From the NCBI GenBank assembly GCA_947085405.1, contig CAMTWO010000013.1, forward strand, positions 62,001-126,000: a stretch of 64,000 nt of DNA. The letters run 5' to 3'. Shown here piece after piece: positions 35,009-42,836 of this stretch. Made by a program: the position numbers and the translations under genes. Position 1 is the stretch's first letter; each line of letters opens with the position of its first letter. Origin of the DNA: JASEGV01 sp947085405 (GTDB taxonomy: Bacteria; Bacteroidota; Ignavibacteria; UBA10030; BY39). The notes under the pieces are model-generated. The model searched no databases, was not told where the DNA came from, and saw only the letters and a list, made by a program, of their open reading frames with translations.

Positions 35009-37018
35009 CTACTTTTTATCGCCGGACTCTGCATCTTGTGGCGGAGTTGCTTCCTGCGGTTTTTCCGCAGTGTGATTGTTCTCGACAGGTGGCAAAAATT
35101 CGCCACGAATCAAAATATCGATTTCATTCCCGTCTAAAATTTCGCGCTCAAGCAAAGCCGCTGCTATTACGTGTAGCTTATCAAGATTACTATTGATAAG
35201 TTCCTCAGAACGCAACATGCAAGCATCAACAATTTTTTTAATTTCTTGATCAATTGCAACTGCTGTGGCTTCAGAATAATTTTTTGTCCTCGTTATTTCA
35301 CGTCCGAGGAATATTTCTTCTTCCTTCTGTCCATAATTGAGCGGTCCTAAATCTTCGCTCATACCCCATTCGCAAACCATTTTTCGACTCATAGAGGTCG
35401 CTCGTTCGATATCATTGCCAGCTCCAGTAGTAAGTTTATTAAATACAATTTTTTCGGCTGCTCGACCACCGAGTGCATAAGTAATCATAGCCATCAAATA
35501 ATCTTTGGAGTATGTATGTTTTTCATCTATTGGAAGATATGTAGTTAAACCTAAAGCTCTTCCACGCGGAATTATTGTTACTTTATGCACAGGGTCGGCT
35601 TCGGGAATCATCTTTGCAACTAACACATGTCCTGACTCGTGGTAAGCAGTTATTTTTTTCTCGGTATCGCTGATTATCATGCTTTTACGTTCGGTTCCCA
35701 TCATCACTTTATCTTTTGCTTCTTCGAAGTGACGCATAGTAACAGATTGTGAATTTTGCCGGGCAGCTAATAATGCAGCTTCATTAACAAGATTTGCTAA
35801 CTCTGCCCCTGCAAGTCCGGGTGTTCCTTTCGCCAGCACATCGAGGTGAACATCTTCGGCTAAGGGAATTTTTCGTGTATGGACTTTTAAAATTCCTTCG
35901 CGTCCCTTCACGTCAGGTCGATCGACAACAACTAATCGATCGAATCGTCCGGGTCGCATCAAAGCGGGATCAAGGACATCGGGTCTATTAGTAGCAGCTA
36001 TAATAATAACACCGCTGTTTTGCTCGAAGCCGTCCATCTCGACGAGCAGAGCATTCAATGTTTGTTCGCGTTCGTCGTGTCCTCCACCTAAACCGGCTCC
36101 GCGATGACGACCGACCGCATCAATTTCATCAATAAATATTATGCAAGGTGCGCTTTTTTTGCCCGTTTCAAACAAGTCGCGCACTCGGCTTGCACCTACA
36201 CCTACGAACATTTCCACGAAATCGGCGCCTGAAATAGTAAAGAACGGAACACCAGCTTCGCCGGCAACTGCGCGTGCTAATAATGTTTTACCAGTACCGG
36301 GAGGTCCAAGCAGTAAAACACCCCGCGGAATTTTTCCACCTAACTTTTGAAACTTAGAAGGTTCTTTCAAAAATTCTATTACTTCCTGAAGTTCAACTTT
36401 AGCTTCGTCAGCACCGGCTACATCTTGAAATGTGAAGCGTTGCTGTTCGCTCGTCAGCATCTTAGCTTTACTCTTACCGAACGAAAAAATGCCTTTCGTT
36501 CCTCCTCCTCCTCCTTGCATTCGCCTCATAAAAAATAACCAAACACCCAATATCAAAATCCAAGGAAGTATGGTTATTAGAGCATTCGTCCATGTACTAT
36601 CGTCCCGCTCTATTTTATATGCGATACCGGCAGCATTCAAAGAATCGATTGTTTCTTTTTCAAGATAAGGAAGATTTGTCCAGAAATTTAGTACCAACGA
36701 ATGTTTACCATCTGCGAGTTTTAGAGATCTTTCTCTTTTAAGGACTCCATGTAACGTATAATGGTTGTAATCCGATCTATTGATAGATACTTCTTTAATT
36801 TCCTTTTGTCTTAAAAGTTCTAAATAATCGGGATAAGCGAGTTCGAATTCTTTGGTCCCTGTAGTTTTGGCAATAGCCATGATGAAGAAGATAGTTACGA
36901 GTATCCCTAACCAAGTTAAAAACACGCGACCTAATTTGTCCCAATTGAAATCATCCCCACCTTTAGGATTTTTACCGGGTTTTAATTTATTTTGTTTTTT
37001 TGGATTTTTGTATTCCAT
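35009..37018 (-). CDS. ftsH: ATP-dependent zinc metalloprotease FtsH
   Basis: 669 aa. Two N-terminal transmembrane helices (about residues 28-48 and 145-165) flank a periplasmic domain. The AAA+ domain has Walker A GPPGTGKT (about 238-245), Walker B IIFIDEID and the second region of homology ATNRPDVLDPALMRPGRFDR. The M41 protease site is HESGH (about 460-464). It extracts and degrades membrane proteins and short-lived regulators. The C-terminus is a low-complexity Pro/Glu/Ala tail. The order tilS-hpt-ftsH is a widely conserved bacterial cluster. Confidence 0.98.
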   Translation of the reverse strand: MEYKNPKKQNKLKPGKNPKGGDDFNWDKLGRVFLTWLGILVTIFFIMAIAKTTGTKEFELAYPDYLELLRQKEIKEVSINRSDYNHYTLHGVLKRERSLKLADGKHSLVLNFWTNLPYLEKETIDSLNAAGIAYKIERDDSTWTNALITILPWILILGVWLFFMRRMQGGGGGTKGIFSFGKSKAKMLTSEQQRFTFQDVAGADEAKVELQEVIEFLKEPSKFQKLGGKIPRGVLLLGPPGTGKTLLARAVAGEAGVPFFTISGADFVEMFVGVGASRVRDLFETGKKSAPCIIFIDEIDAVGRHRGAGLGGGHDEREQTLNALLVEMDGFEQNSGVIIIAATNRPDVLDPALMRPGRFDRLVVVDRPDVKGREGILKVHTRKIPLAEDVHLDVLAKGTPGLAGAELANLVNEAALLAARQNSQSVTMRHFEEAKDKVMMGTERKSMIISDTEKKITAYHESGHVLVAKMIPEADPVHKVTIIPRGRALGLTTYLPIDEKHTYSKDYLMAMITYALGGRAAEKIVFNKLTTGAGNDIERATSMSRKMVCEWGMSEDLGPLNYGQKEEEIFLGREITRTKNYSEATAVAIDQEIKKIVDACMLRSEELINSNLDKLHVIAAALLEREILDGNEIDILIRGEFLPPVENNHTAEKPQEATPPQDAESGDKK

Positions 37019-37019
37019 A

Positions 37020-37568
37020 TTATTTATTTTCTGCTAATTTATAAATTGCTCGTAAATGTCTGATCCGTTGTGCATAATCGAGTCCATAACCGACTACGAA
37101 GTAGGAAGGAATTTTAAAACCTACATAATCGATTGAAAAATTTATTCTTGCGACATCCTTTTTTAGCAACAGCGTTACGACTTTCAGAGTCTTCGGATTT
37201 TGTTTATGAATTAAATTTTTAATAAAGTCGATAGACAAACCGGAATCTACAATATCCTCAACGATTATGATATCTCTGCCTTCAATCTGACAGTTCAATT
37301 CCTTTAGCATTTTTATATTCCCTGAACTTATCTTGGCATCACCGTAGCTGGATAGTTTCAGAAAATCGACTTCACAATCAATGCTAAGTTGGCGGACCAA
37401 GTCGGAGAAGAAGATAAATGACCCATTTAAAACGCCTATAAAAATTGGAATGCTGCCTTTATAATCTTTACTTATTTTCTTTGCGAGCTGCGATATTCTT
37501 TTCTTCAGTCTTGCTTCTGAAATAAACAACTTAAACCGGTCGTTGTTGATTATAAACTCTTTTTTCAT
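37020..37568 (-). CDS. hpt: Hypoxanthine phosphoribosyltransferase
   Basis: 182 aa. IIIVEDIVDSGLSIDFI is the PRPP-binding signature, VDFLKLSSYGD the flexible-loop region and IPSYFVVGYGLDY the purine-binding end. It salvages hypoxanthine and guanine to IMP and GMP. The ATG overlaps the tilS stop by 4 nt and ftsH starts 1 nt after its stop, the conserved tilS-hpt-ftsH arrangement. Confidence 0.96.
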   Translation of the reverse strand: MKKEFIINNDRFKLFISEARLKKRISQLAKKISKDYKGSIPIFIGVLNGSFIFFSDLVRQLSIDCEVDFLKLSSYGDAKISSGNIKMLKELNCQIEGRDIIIVEDIVDSGLSIDFIKNLIHKQNPKTLKVVTLLLKKDVARINFSIDYVGFKIPSYFVVGYGLDYAQRIRHLRAIYKLAENK

Positions 37569-38959
37569 GTTGGATTATTTTTAATATTGAAAGTAAGTTT
37601 TAGTATTCTCTTCGATGAATTTGTTATTTTAAATCTGTCATCTAATCTCAAACCACATACCCAAATAATATCGCCATTAGATTCGAGAATTGGAATCGAA
37701 TTCTTTTTAAATATCGGAATTTTTTCGTCGATAAAAAAATCGCTTATTTTTTTCTTTCCTTTCATCCCGAAAGGGAGGAACCAGTCGCCTTCACGCCAGT
37801 TCCTTAAAATTAATTTATCGGAAAGTAAATCGGCATCAATAAATTCGATGGCAGGATTTTTATCGAATTTTGCTTTATCAACAAACTCCGATGAAAAGTA
37901 ATACTTATCTAAATCGTAGCTGTTGTTTATCTGAATTTCATATCTGAACGGTTTAGGTTGTCTTATATGTTTGAAGACGCCTCTGTTTCTATCCTTGTAG
38001 AAAACAATATCCGATTTTATTGAACAAGCAGTTCCGGTTTCCGATTTTGTTGTTTTATGTATCGCACGAACTGTAGTAAAACTTATTTCAGCTTGAATAA
38101 AATCTTTTGCAATCTTATTTAAGAAATGTTCTTGTAAAAATGCGGGTTTGCTGTGGAGTTTATCCAAATCAATTACGATTTCTTCATCTTCTAACTTCTG
38201 AATAATTATCTCAGGGAGTTGGCGGCGCACTTCTTCAGCTAAAAATTCTTCAAGCTCTGAAAATAGAATTCCCGTCCTGCCTAAAGTAGCTGAAATGTTC
38301 GGATTAATATTTTCGCGTATCGTTGGTAGCAGCTTGAGCCGGATATAATTTCTTAAATAATCGGTTTTTAAATTTGAAGAATCGACGCGGTAAGGAATTC
38401 GATTTTCTAAAGCGTAAGTTTCGATATCCAACCGTGATGCGAACAGGAGTGGACGTATTACACCGTTATCTGCACGTGAAACCGGAATACCGGTTAATCC
38501 ATGAACACCGGCGCCTCTGAAAATATTAATCAACATTGTTTCTGCATTGTCGTCGGCGTTATGCCCAATAGCGATTTTTGAAAAACCGCTCGATGCGCGA
38601 ACCTTAGAAAAAAAATTATATCGTAAATTGCGGGCAGCCTCTTGAAGCGAAAGCTTCTTACTTTCAGCAACCAATGTAGTGTTTACCCTTTCGATGTAAC
38701 AGTCGATTCCATAATTCTTGCCTATCTGGCGAATAAAATCTTCATCCTCATCCGATTCTCTCCCTCGCAGTTGATGGTTGAGGTGGATAAGAGCTAATGA
38801 TAATTTCCACCTGTCTTTAAGTTTGTAGAGAGTATCTAAAAGAACTGTTGAATCGATACCACCGCTTACAGCCACGATAATCTTTTCTCCCTGCCGTATT
38901 AATTGATTTGCGAGGATGAATTGGTTCATCGATTCTATGAATTGACTATTTGATTGCAT
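37565..38959 (-). CDS. tilS: tRNA(Ile)-lysidine synthetase
   Basis: 464 aa from ATG 38959; an in-frame TTG at 39037 would add 26 residues but lies only 13 nt from the tRNA 3' end. The PP-loop motif SGGIDS (residues 32-37) is followed by HLNHQLRGRESDEDE, GHNADDNAETMLINIFRGAG and the TilS substrate-binding/C-terminal domains. LILRNWREGDWFLPFGMKGKKKISDFF is split here by domain: LRNWREGDWFLPFG then KKISDFFID, both diagnostic. The enzyme converts C34 of tRNA-Ile(CAU) to lysidine so that it reads AUA. It lies directly after a CAU tRNA gene. Confidence 0.95.
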   Translation of the reverse strand: MQSNSQFIESMNQFILANQLIRQGEKIIVAVSGGIDSTVLLDTLYKLKDRWKLSLALIHLNHQLRGRESDEDEDFIRQIGKNYGIDCYIERVNTTLVAESKKLSLQEAARNLRYNFFSKVRASSGFSKIAIGHNADDNAETMLINIFRGAGVHGLTGIPVSRADNGVIRPLLFASRLDIETYALENRIPYRVDSSNLKTDYLRNYIRLKLLPTIRENINPNISATLGRTGILFSELEEFLAEEVRRQLPEIIIQKLEDEEIVIDLDKLHSKPAFLQEHFLNKIAKDFIQAEISFTTVRAIHKTTKSETGTACSIKSDIVFYKDRNRGVFKHIRQPKPFRYEIQINNSYDLDKYYFSSEFVDKAKFDKNPAIEFIDADLLSDKLILRNWREGDWFLPFGMKGKKKISDFFIDEKIPIFKKNSIPILESNGDIIWVCGLRLDDRFKITNSSKRILKLTFNIKNNPT

Positions 38960-39049
38960 TATTTTAAAAGATTCAATATTATAGTTAAAAAAAACCCTCT
39001 CAGCCTCCTTCTGAAATTCAAAGCGACTGAAAGGCAATTTATGAATCAG

Positions 39050-39123
39050 TAGCGGGAGAGGGATTCGAACCCACGACCTACGGATTATGATTCCGACGCT
39101 CTAACCAGCTGAGCTATCCCGCC
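39050..39123 (-). tRNA. tRNA-Met (anticodon CAU), elongator type
   Basis: The minus strand folds as a cloverleaf: acceptor GGCGGGA with TCCCGCT (G1-U72 wobble), D arm GCTC/GAGC, anticodon loop ATCATAA with CAT at 34-36, and T loop TTCGAAT. Discriminator A73; no CCA is encoded (CTG follows). G2-C71, C3-G70 and A73 fit elongator tRNA-Met; G4-C69 argues against the tRNA-Ile(CAU) that TilS modifies. U-U mismatches occur at 27-43 and 50-64. A good promoter lies upstream, and tilS starts about 90 nt downstream. Confidence 0.9.
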
Positions 39124-39137
39124 ATTTTTACGCTCAA

Positions 39138-39166
39138 AATATAGAAATATTCCGTTAAAAATGCAA
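39138..39166 (-). promoter_or_regulatory. Promoter for the tRNA-Met/tilS operon (TTGCAT, 17 nt, TATATT)
   Basis: On the minus strand TTGCAT (39166-39161) is 17 nt from TATATT (39143-39138). The predicted start site is about 8 nt before the tRNA 5' end at 39123, as expected for a tRNA gene. Confidence 0.75.
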
Positions 39167-39176
39167 GGATTTGGAA

Positions 39177-39205
39177 TTGCCTTTCTTCTGTAAGTTTCTT
39201 ATGTT
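39177..39205 (+). promoter_or_regulatory. Possible promoter for hpnCDE (TTGCCT, 17 nt, TATGTT)
   Basis: TTGCCT (39177-39182) is 17 nt from TATGTT (39200-39205). The predicted start near 39212 would leave almost no leader before the ATG at 39217. It is back to back with the leftward tRNA promoter. Confidence 0.45.
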
Positions 39206-39216
39206 TGGCATACATT

Positions 39217-40131
39217 ATGACAGAAAATATAATCAAAACCCGATATTCAGCCGACGAGGCTTTCGCTTATGTCGCTGACGTTACACTAAAGCATTACGAG
39301 AACTTTCCTGTTGCTTCGCTTTTTCTTCCAGCCGAAAAAAGACCATACATACAAAGTATCTATGCTTTTGCTCGCACTGCCGACGATTTCGCCGATGAAG
39401 ATTCACTAGATCCGGAAACACGATTGCAAAAATTAGATGAGTGGGAATTTCAATTAAAAGAATGCTTTCAAGGCAGAGCAGAACATCCGATTTTTATTGC
39501 ACTGCACGAAACTGTTTCTAAATTATCAATTCCAATTCAACCGTTATCCGATTTGTTGAAAGCTTTCAAGCAGGACGTTCAAAAAAATAGTTATAAGAAT
39601 TTTAATGAACTGTTGGATTATTGCAAATATTCCGCTAATCCGGTGGGGAGGTTAGTATTGATGATTTTTGGTTATAAAGATGAAGATTATTTTGAGCTGT
39701 CGGATAAAATTTGCACCGCACTGCAGCTAACAAATTTTTATCAGGATGTAAAGGTTGATTTACAAAAAAATAGGATTTATATTCCAGAAGACGAGATTCA
39801 TAGTTTCGGATATAGTGTAAACGAACTGACGAAACACATTTATAACGATGCGTATAAAAAATTAATGAAACACCAAATCGAAAGGACACGATCACTCTAT
39901 TACGAAGGGGCACAACTCCCCCTTTTAGTTGATAAAGATTTACAATTAGAATTGAAATTAGTTTGGTTTGGTGGAATATCGATGCTCAATAAAATAGAAA
40001 AAAGAAAATATAACGTGTTTTCAAAGCATGTTAAATTAAGTTCATTGAATAAAGTGGTGATATTTTTACGCGGCTTGTTTTACAACGATATATCAAAATA
40101 CAGAAAGAGGAGTTTATGGGATCTGACTTAA
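39217..40131 (+). CDS. hpnC: Squalene/phytoene synthase-type enzyme HpnC (hydroxysqualene synthase)
   Basis: 304 aa from ATG 39217; an upstream TTG at 39205 adds only MAYI and overlaps the -10 box. Trans-isoprenyl diphosphate synthase motifs YAFARTADDFADE and LTNFYQDVKVDLQKNRIYIP carry the two Asp-rich sites. HYENFPVASLFLP near the start is typical of HpnC. In the three-step pathway HpnD makes presqualene diphosphate, HpnC hydroxysqualene and HpnE squalene. Overlaps hpnD by 16 nt. Confidence 0.92.
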   Translation: MTENIIKTRYSADEAFAYVADVTLKHYENFPVASLFLPAEKRPYIQSIYAFARTADDFADEDSLDPETRLQKLDEWEFQLKECFQGRAEHPIFIALHETVSKLSIPIQPLSDLLKAFKQDVQKNSYKNFNELLDYCKYSANPVGRLVLMIFGYKDEDYFELSDKICTALQLTNFYQDVKVDLQKNRIYIPEDEIHSFGYSVNELTKHIYNDAYKKLMKHQIERTRSLYYEGAQLPLLVDKDLQLELKLVWFGGISMLNKIEKRKYNVFSKHVKLSSLNKVVIFLRGLFYNDISKYRKRSLWDLT

Positions 40132-40964
40132 CGGCGATAATTACACGAGGCAGTCAATCGAGTTTCTTATATTCTTTCTCGTTTCTTCCTAAAGACCAGC
40201 GTAACGCACTCAATACTGTTTATGCTTTTTGCCGCACTACCGATGATATAGTTGATAGCGAAGCGGATAAAGATAAAAAAACAATATTTTTACGCAAGTG
40301 GCGAATCGAACTCGGTAAAGCTTTAAGAGGCGAATCCCGGTTCGCTATCCTTAATCAACTCGCTGAAGTTACAAAAAAATTTAATATACCTACTCAACAT
40401 TTTTATGAACTTATTCAAGGTGTTGAGATGGATTTAACCCAAACACGTATTGAGAATTTCGGGCAATTAAAAAAATACTGCTATTTAGTCGCCTCGACTG
40501 TTGGATTGATGAGTATAAAAATATTTGGACCTACTAACGAGCGGGTTGAAAAGTATGCTGAAAATTTAGGAATAGCTTTACAACTTACAAACATTCTTCG
40601 CGATATTAAAGCCGATGCGAAGATAAACCGGATTTATATTCCACAAGAGGACTTAAAACGTTTCGGATACACGGAAGAAAATATCTTAAACAACGAATAC
40701 AACTCGAACTTTATCAATCTGATGGAGTTTGAAACAAAACGTGCTGAAGAGTATTATCGAACTGCACAAAACTCGCTGCAACCCGAAGACAAACGATTTT
40801 TATTCGCACCCAAAATTATGGAGCGGATTTATTATCATACTCTTCTTCGAATCAAAGCAAATCGTTATAATGTTTACAAAAAGAGTTTAAAGTTACCCCG
40901 GTATTTACAATTTATGATAGCAATCAAATATTGGGTTAAACTTCGCCTGCTGAAAATTGTATGA
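40116..40964 (+). CDS. hpnD: Presqualene diphosphate synthase HpnD
   Basis: 282 aa. SSFLYSFSFLPKDQRNALNTV, VYAFCRTTDDIVDSEADK and LTNILRDIKADAKINRIYIP are the squalene/phytoene synthase signatures in the HpnD arrangement, with both Asp-rich motifs intact. It condenses two farnesyl diphosphates to presqualene diphosphate. It overlaps hpnC (16 nt) and hpnE (4 nt), a tight operon. Phytoene synthase is the alternative, but the HpnC/HpnE neighbours make HpnD much more likely. Confidence 0.92.
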   Translation: MGSDLTAIITRGSQSSFLYSFSFLPKDQRNALNTVYAFCRTTDDIVDSEADKDKKTIFLRKWRIELGKALRGESRFAILNQLAEVTKKFNIPTQHFYELIQGVEMDLTQTRIENFGQLKKYCYLVASTVGLMSIKIFGPTNERVEKYAENLGIALQLTNILRDIKADAKINRIYIPQEDLKRFGYTEENILNNEYNSNFINLMEFETKRAEEYYRTAQNSLQPEDKRFLFAPKIMERIYYHTLLRIKANRYNVYKKSLKLPRYLQFMIAIKYWVKLRLLKIV

Positions 40965-42295
40965 CAGCCGATGTAATTGTAATTGGAGGGGGATTAAGCG
41001 GTTTGGCTGCTGCAATAAAACTATCGCTATCCGGCGCTAAAGTCGTTTTACTCGAACAAAAATCCATATTAGGCGGGCGGACTTACTCGTTTACTGACCC
41101 CAAAACAGGTGATGAAGTCGATAACGGGCAACATATACTTGTGGGAGCTTATCACAACACGTTAAAATATTTGGACTTAATCGGGACGAAGCATTTCCTG
41201 AAGCGACAAAATAAACCCCGTTTATATTTTCACCATCCGCAAAAAGGTTTGCATACTTTTGAGATATCAAATCTCCCCAAGCCGTTCGATATTACTGCCG
41301 CGATGTTGAATTACAAAATACTCTCTTTTCGCGAAAGGAATAAATTATTAAGAGTTGGGTTAGAATTAAAACGATGGAACGAAAAGCTTGAGAGAAAACT
41401 TTCTCTGTTATCTGTCGAATCGTGGCTTGATAGTTTGAACCAAAGCGAGGAAGCTAAACAATGTTTTTGGTATCCGATTGTAATTTCAGTGATGAACGAG
41501 ATACCGGGCCGGGCTTCGGCTTTATTATTTGCCCGTTCGTTGAAGAATACTTTTTTAGCTAAAAAGAGTGATGCTGATGTTTTAATTCCATCTGTCGGGC
41601 AGACAAAACTATATGTTGAAGAAGCTGTTGACTTGCTGAAGAAAAATAAAGCGGAAGTGATTACGAATGCAAAAGTAAAATCATTCATCGTTTCAGATGG
41701 GACAGCAGTTGGGGTAGATGCAGGAAAAAAGATAAAGTCGAAGTATGTTATCAGTTCGGTGCCGTATTACAATGTAGCTCAACTGATACCGAAAAGTTAT
41801 CTGAATCATATTATGTTCAATGAGCTAAATTTATTTGAATCGTCGCCGATAGTTTCCATAAATTTGTGGTTCGATAGAAAAGTGATGGATATCGAATTTG
41901 TTGGATTTATTAATCAAAAACTGCAATGGGTTTTTAACAGACGCAGAATAATGGGGGATATAACACAGCCGGAAAACTATATCTCGGCTGTTATCAGCGG
42001 CGCACGAGACGAAGTTAAATTGACAAAAGATGAGTTAGTGAAAATGGCTGTCGCGGAGTTAAGGGAAGTATTTCCCGAATGCCGAAACGCACAGCTCACA
42101 AATGCGATAGTTATAAAAGAAAAACGAGCTACATATTCAGCTACAAACGAAGTTGAAAGCATACGCCCTAATCCCGAAACGCCAATAAAGAATTTTTATT
42201 TAGCCGGCGATTGGACGAACACCGGCTTACCCGCAACAATCGAGGGAGCAATTCAAAGTGGGTTTAAGTGTGCTGAGTTAATAGCCATTAATTGA
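40961..42295 (+). CDS. hpnE: Hydroxysqualene dehydroxylase HpnE
   Basis: 444 aa. The N-terminal FAD-binding motif GGGLSGLAAA (residues 8-17) with VVLLEQKSILGGRTYSF is followed by DNGQHILVGAYHNTL, a family mark of HpnE among amine-oxidase-like flavoproteins. The C-terminal FAD contact is YLAGDWTNTGLPATIEGAIQ. It reduces hydroxysqualene to squalene. Last gene of hpnCDE. No squalene-hopene cyclase follows; a GC-rich hairpin lies 3 nt after the stop. Confidence 0.93.
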   Translation: MTADVIVIGGGLSGLAAAIKLSLSGAKVVLLEQKSILGGRTYSFTDPKTGDEVDNGQHILVGAYHNTLKYLDLIGTKHFLKRQNKPRLYFHHPQKGLHTFEISNLPKPFDITAAMLNYKILSFRERNKLLRVGLELKRWNEKLERKLSLLSVESWLDSLNQSEEAKQCFWYPIVISVMNEIPGRASALLFARSLKNTFLAKKSDADVLIPSVGQTKLYVEEAVDLLKKNKAEVITNAKVKSFIVSDGTAVGVDAGKKIKSKYVISSVPYYNVAQLIPKSYLNHIMFNELNLFESSPIVSINLWFDRKVMDIEFVGFINQKLQWVFNRRRIMGDITQPENYISAVISGARDEVKLTKDELVKMAVAELREVFPECRNAQLTNAIVIKEKRATYSATNEVESIRPNPETPIKNFYLAGDWTNTGLPATIEGAIQSGFKCAELIAIN

Positions 42296-42298
42296 TTC

Positions 42299-42313
42299 TC
42301 CGCCGGAGGCGGA
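42299..42313. repeat. Short GC-rich hairpin (TCCGCC-GGA-GGCGGA)
   Basis: Perfect 6-bp arms with a 3-nt loop, 3 nt after the hpnE stop. The same arms recur inside a coding sequence at 52085-52099. It may also work as an mRNA 3'-end hairpin for hpnCDE. Confidence 0.8.
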
Positions 42314-42314
42314 T

Positions 42315-42327
42315 GTGCCTATGGCAC
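42315..42327. repeat. Second short hairpin (GTGCC-TAT-GGCAC)
   Basis: Perfect 5-bp arms with a 3-nt loop, 1 nt after the previous hairpin, forming a hairpin pair. Confidence 0.7.
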
Positions 42328-42341
42328 AATCAGTTCATTGG

Positions 42342-42372
42342 TTTATTGAATTAATGAATCAATGGGGAAATG
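42342..42372. repeat. Left flanking repeat of the T9SS cargo gene
   Basis: Begins TTTATTGAAT and ends ATGAATCAATGGGGAAATGG. The same opening and a very similar end occur at 44441-44482, just after the gene at 42837-44438. Confidence 0.55.
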
Positions 42373-42505
42373 GTAAAATTGAGCCAATTTTTCAGATTGG
42401 GAAATGGGCTTTATTCTTTAAAAATATAGAATAAATGGTGTTTTACGGCAATTTACAACAATTTAAAAACTACGAACATATTTTTATGGAAATTTAACAA
42501 AATAC

Positions 42506-42534
42506 TTGACATTCAATACGAGGAATTATATATT
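42506..42534 (+). promoter_or_regulatory. Promoter (TTGACA, 17 nt, TATATT)
   Basis: A consensus -35 TTGACA (42506-42511) is 17 nt from TATATT (42529-42534). The sequence AAATACTTGACA is shared exactly with the promoter at 50816. Transcription would start near 42541, leaving a leader of about 295 nt before the cargo gene. Confidence 0.7.
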
Positions 42535-42646
42535 CTTGTAGTGGATTTCTACGGTAGGTACCAATTTATATAAAAAAACTTTATTATTTATATTTTGGAG
42601 TATTTAGTAATTGATAAAGCAGTTTTATATTGAGTTCATTCTTCAG

Positions 42647-42662
42647 AACGTTTTAAAACGTT
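42647..42662. promoter_or_regulatory. 16-bp perfect palindrome in the leader of the cargo gene
   Basis: AACGTTTTAAAACGTT is fully self-complementary. It lies about 105 nt downstream of the predicted start site. It could be a dimer-binding operator; no other copy was seen in the window. Confidence 0.4.
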
Positions 42663-42836
42663 TTACCTACGGGATCGTAGATACGTTTTTCCGTTCTTCA
42701 GTTCAAACAAATAAATTTGAGCCCCTCCTTTTTTTATTCAATTACAAGCTTCAAACAGAATCAAAAATGTTTATTAAGTCAATGATAATTTTAAAATAAC
42801 AGAACATAATTTCAAAAATCTTATGGGAATAAAATA

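Larger units (their letters stand above)
42296..42836. other. Intergenic region (541 bp) with hairpins, a repeat and a promoter
   Basis: Holds two short GC-rich hairpins, a TTTATTGAAT-type repeat also found after the next gene, a strong promoter-like pair and a 16-bp palindrome. A 62-codon open frame at 42611-42799 with a TTG start shows no recognisable features. No convincing gene. Confidence 0.75.

Noticed and set aside
39205..39216. TTG start extending hpnC by four residues
   Set aside because: The TTG overlaps the predicted -10 box; the ATG at 39217 gives the usual N-terminus.
42611..42799. 62-codon frame with a TTG start in the leader of the T9SS cargo gene, GGAG 10 nt upstream
   Set aside because: Rare start codon, wide Shine-Dalgarno spacing, no recognisable domain and a palindrome inside it. 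Kept only as a possible leader element.
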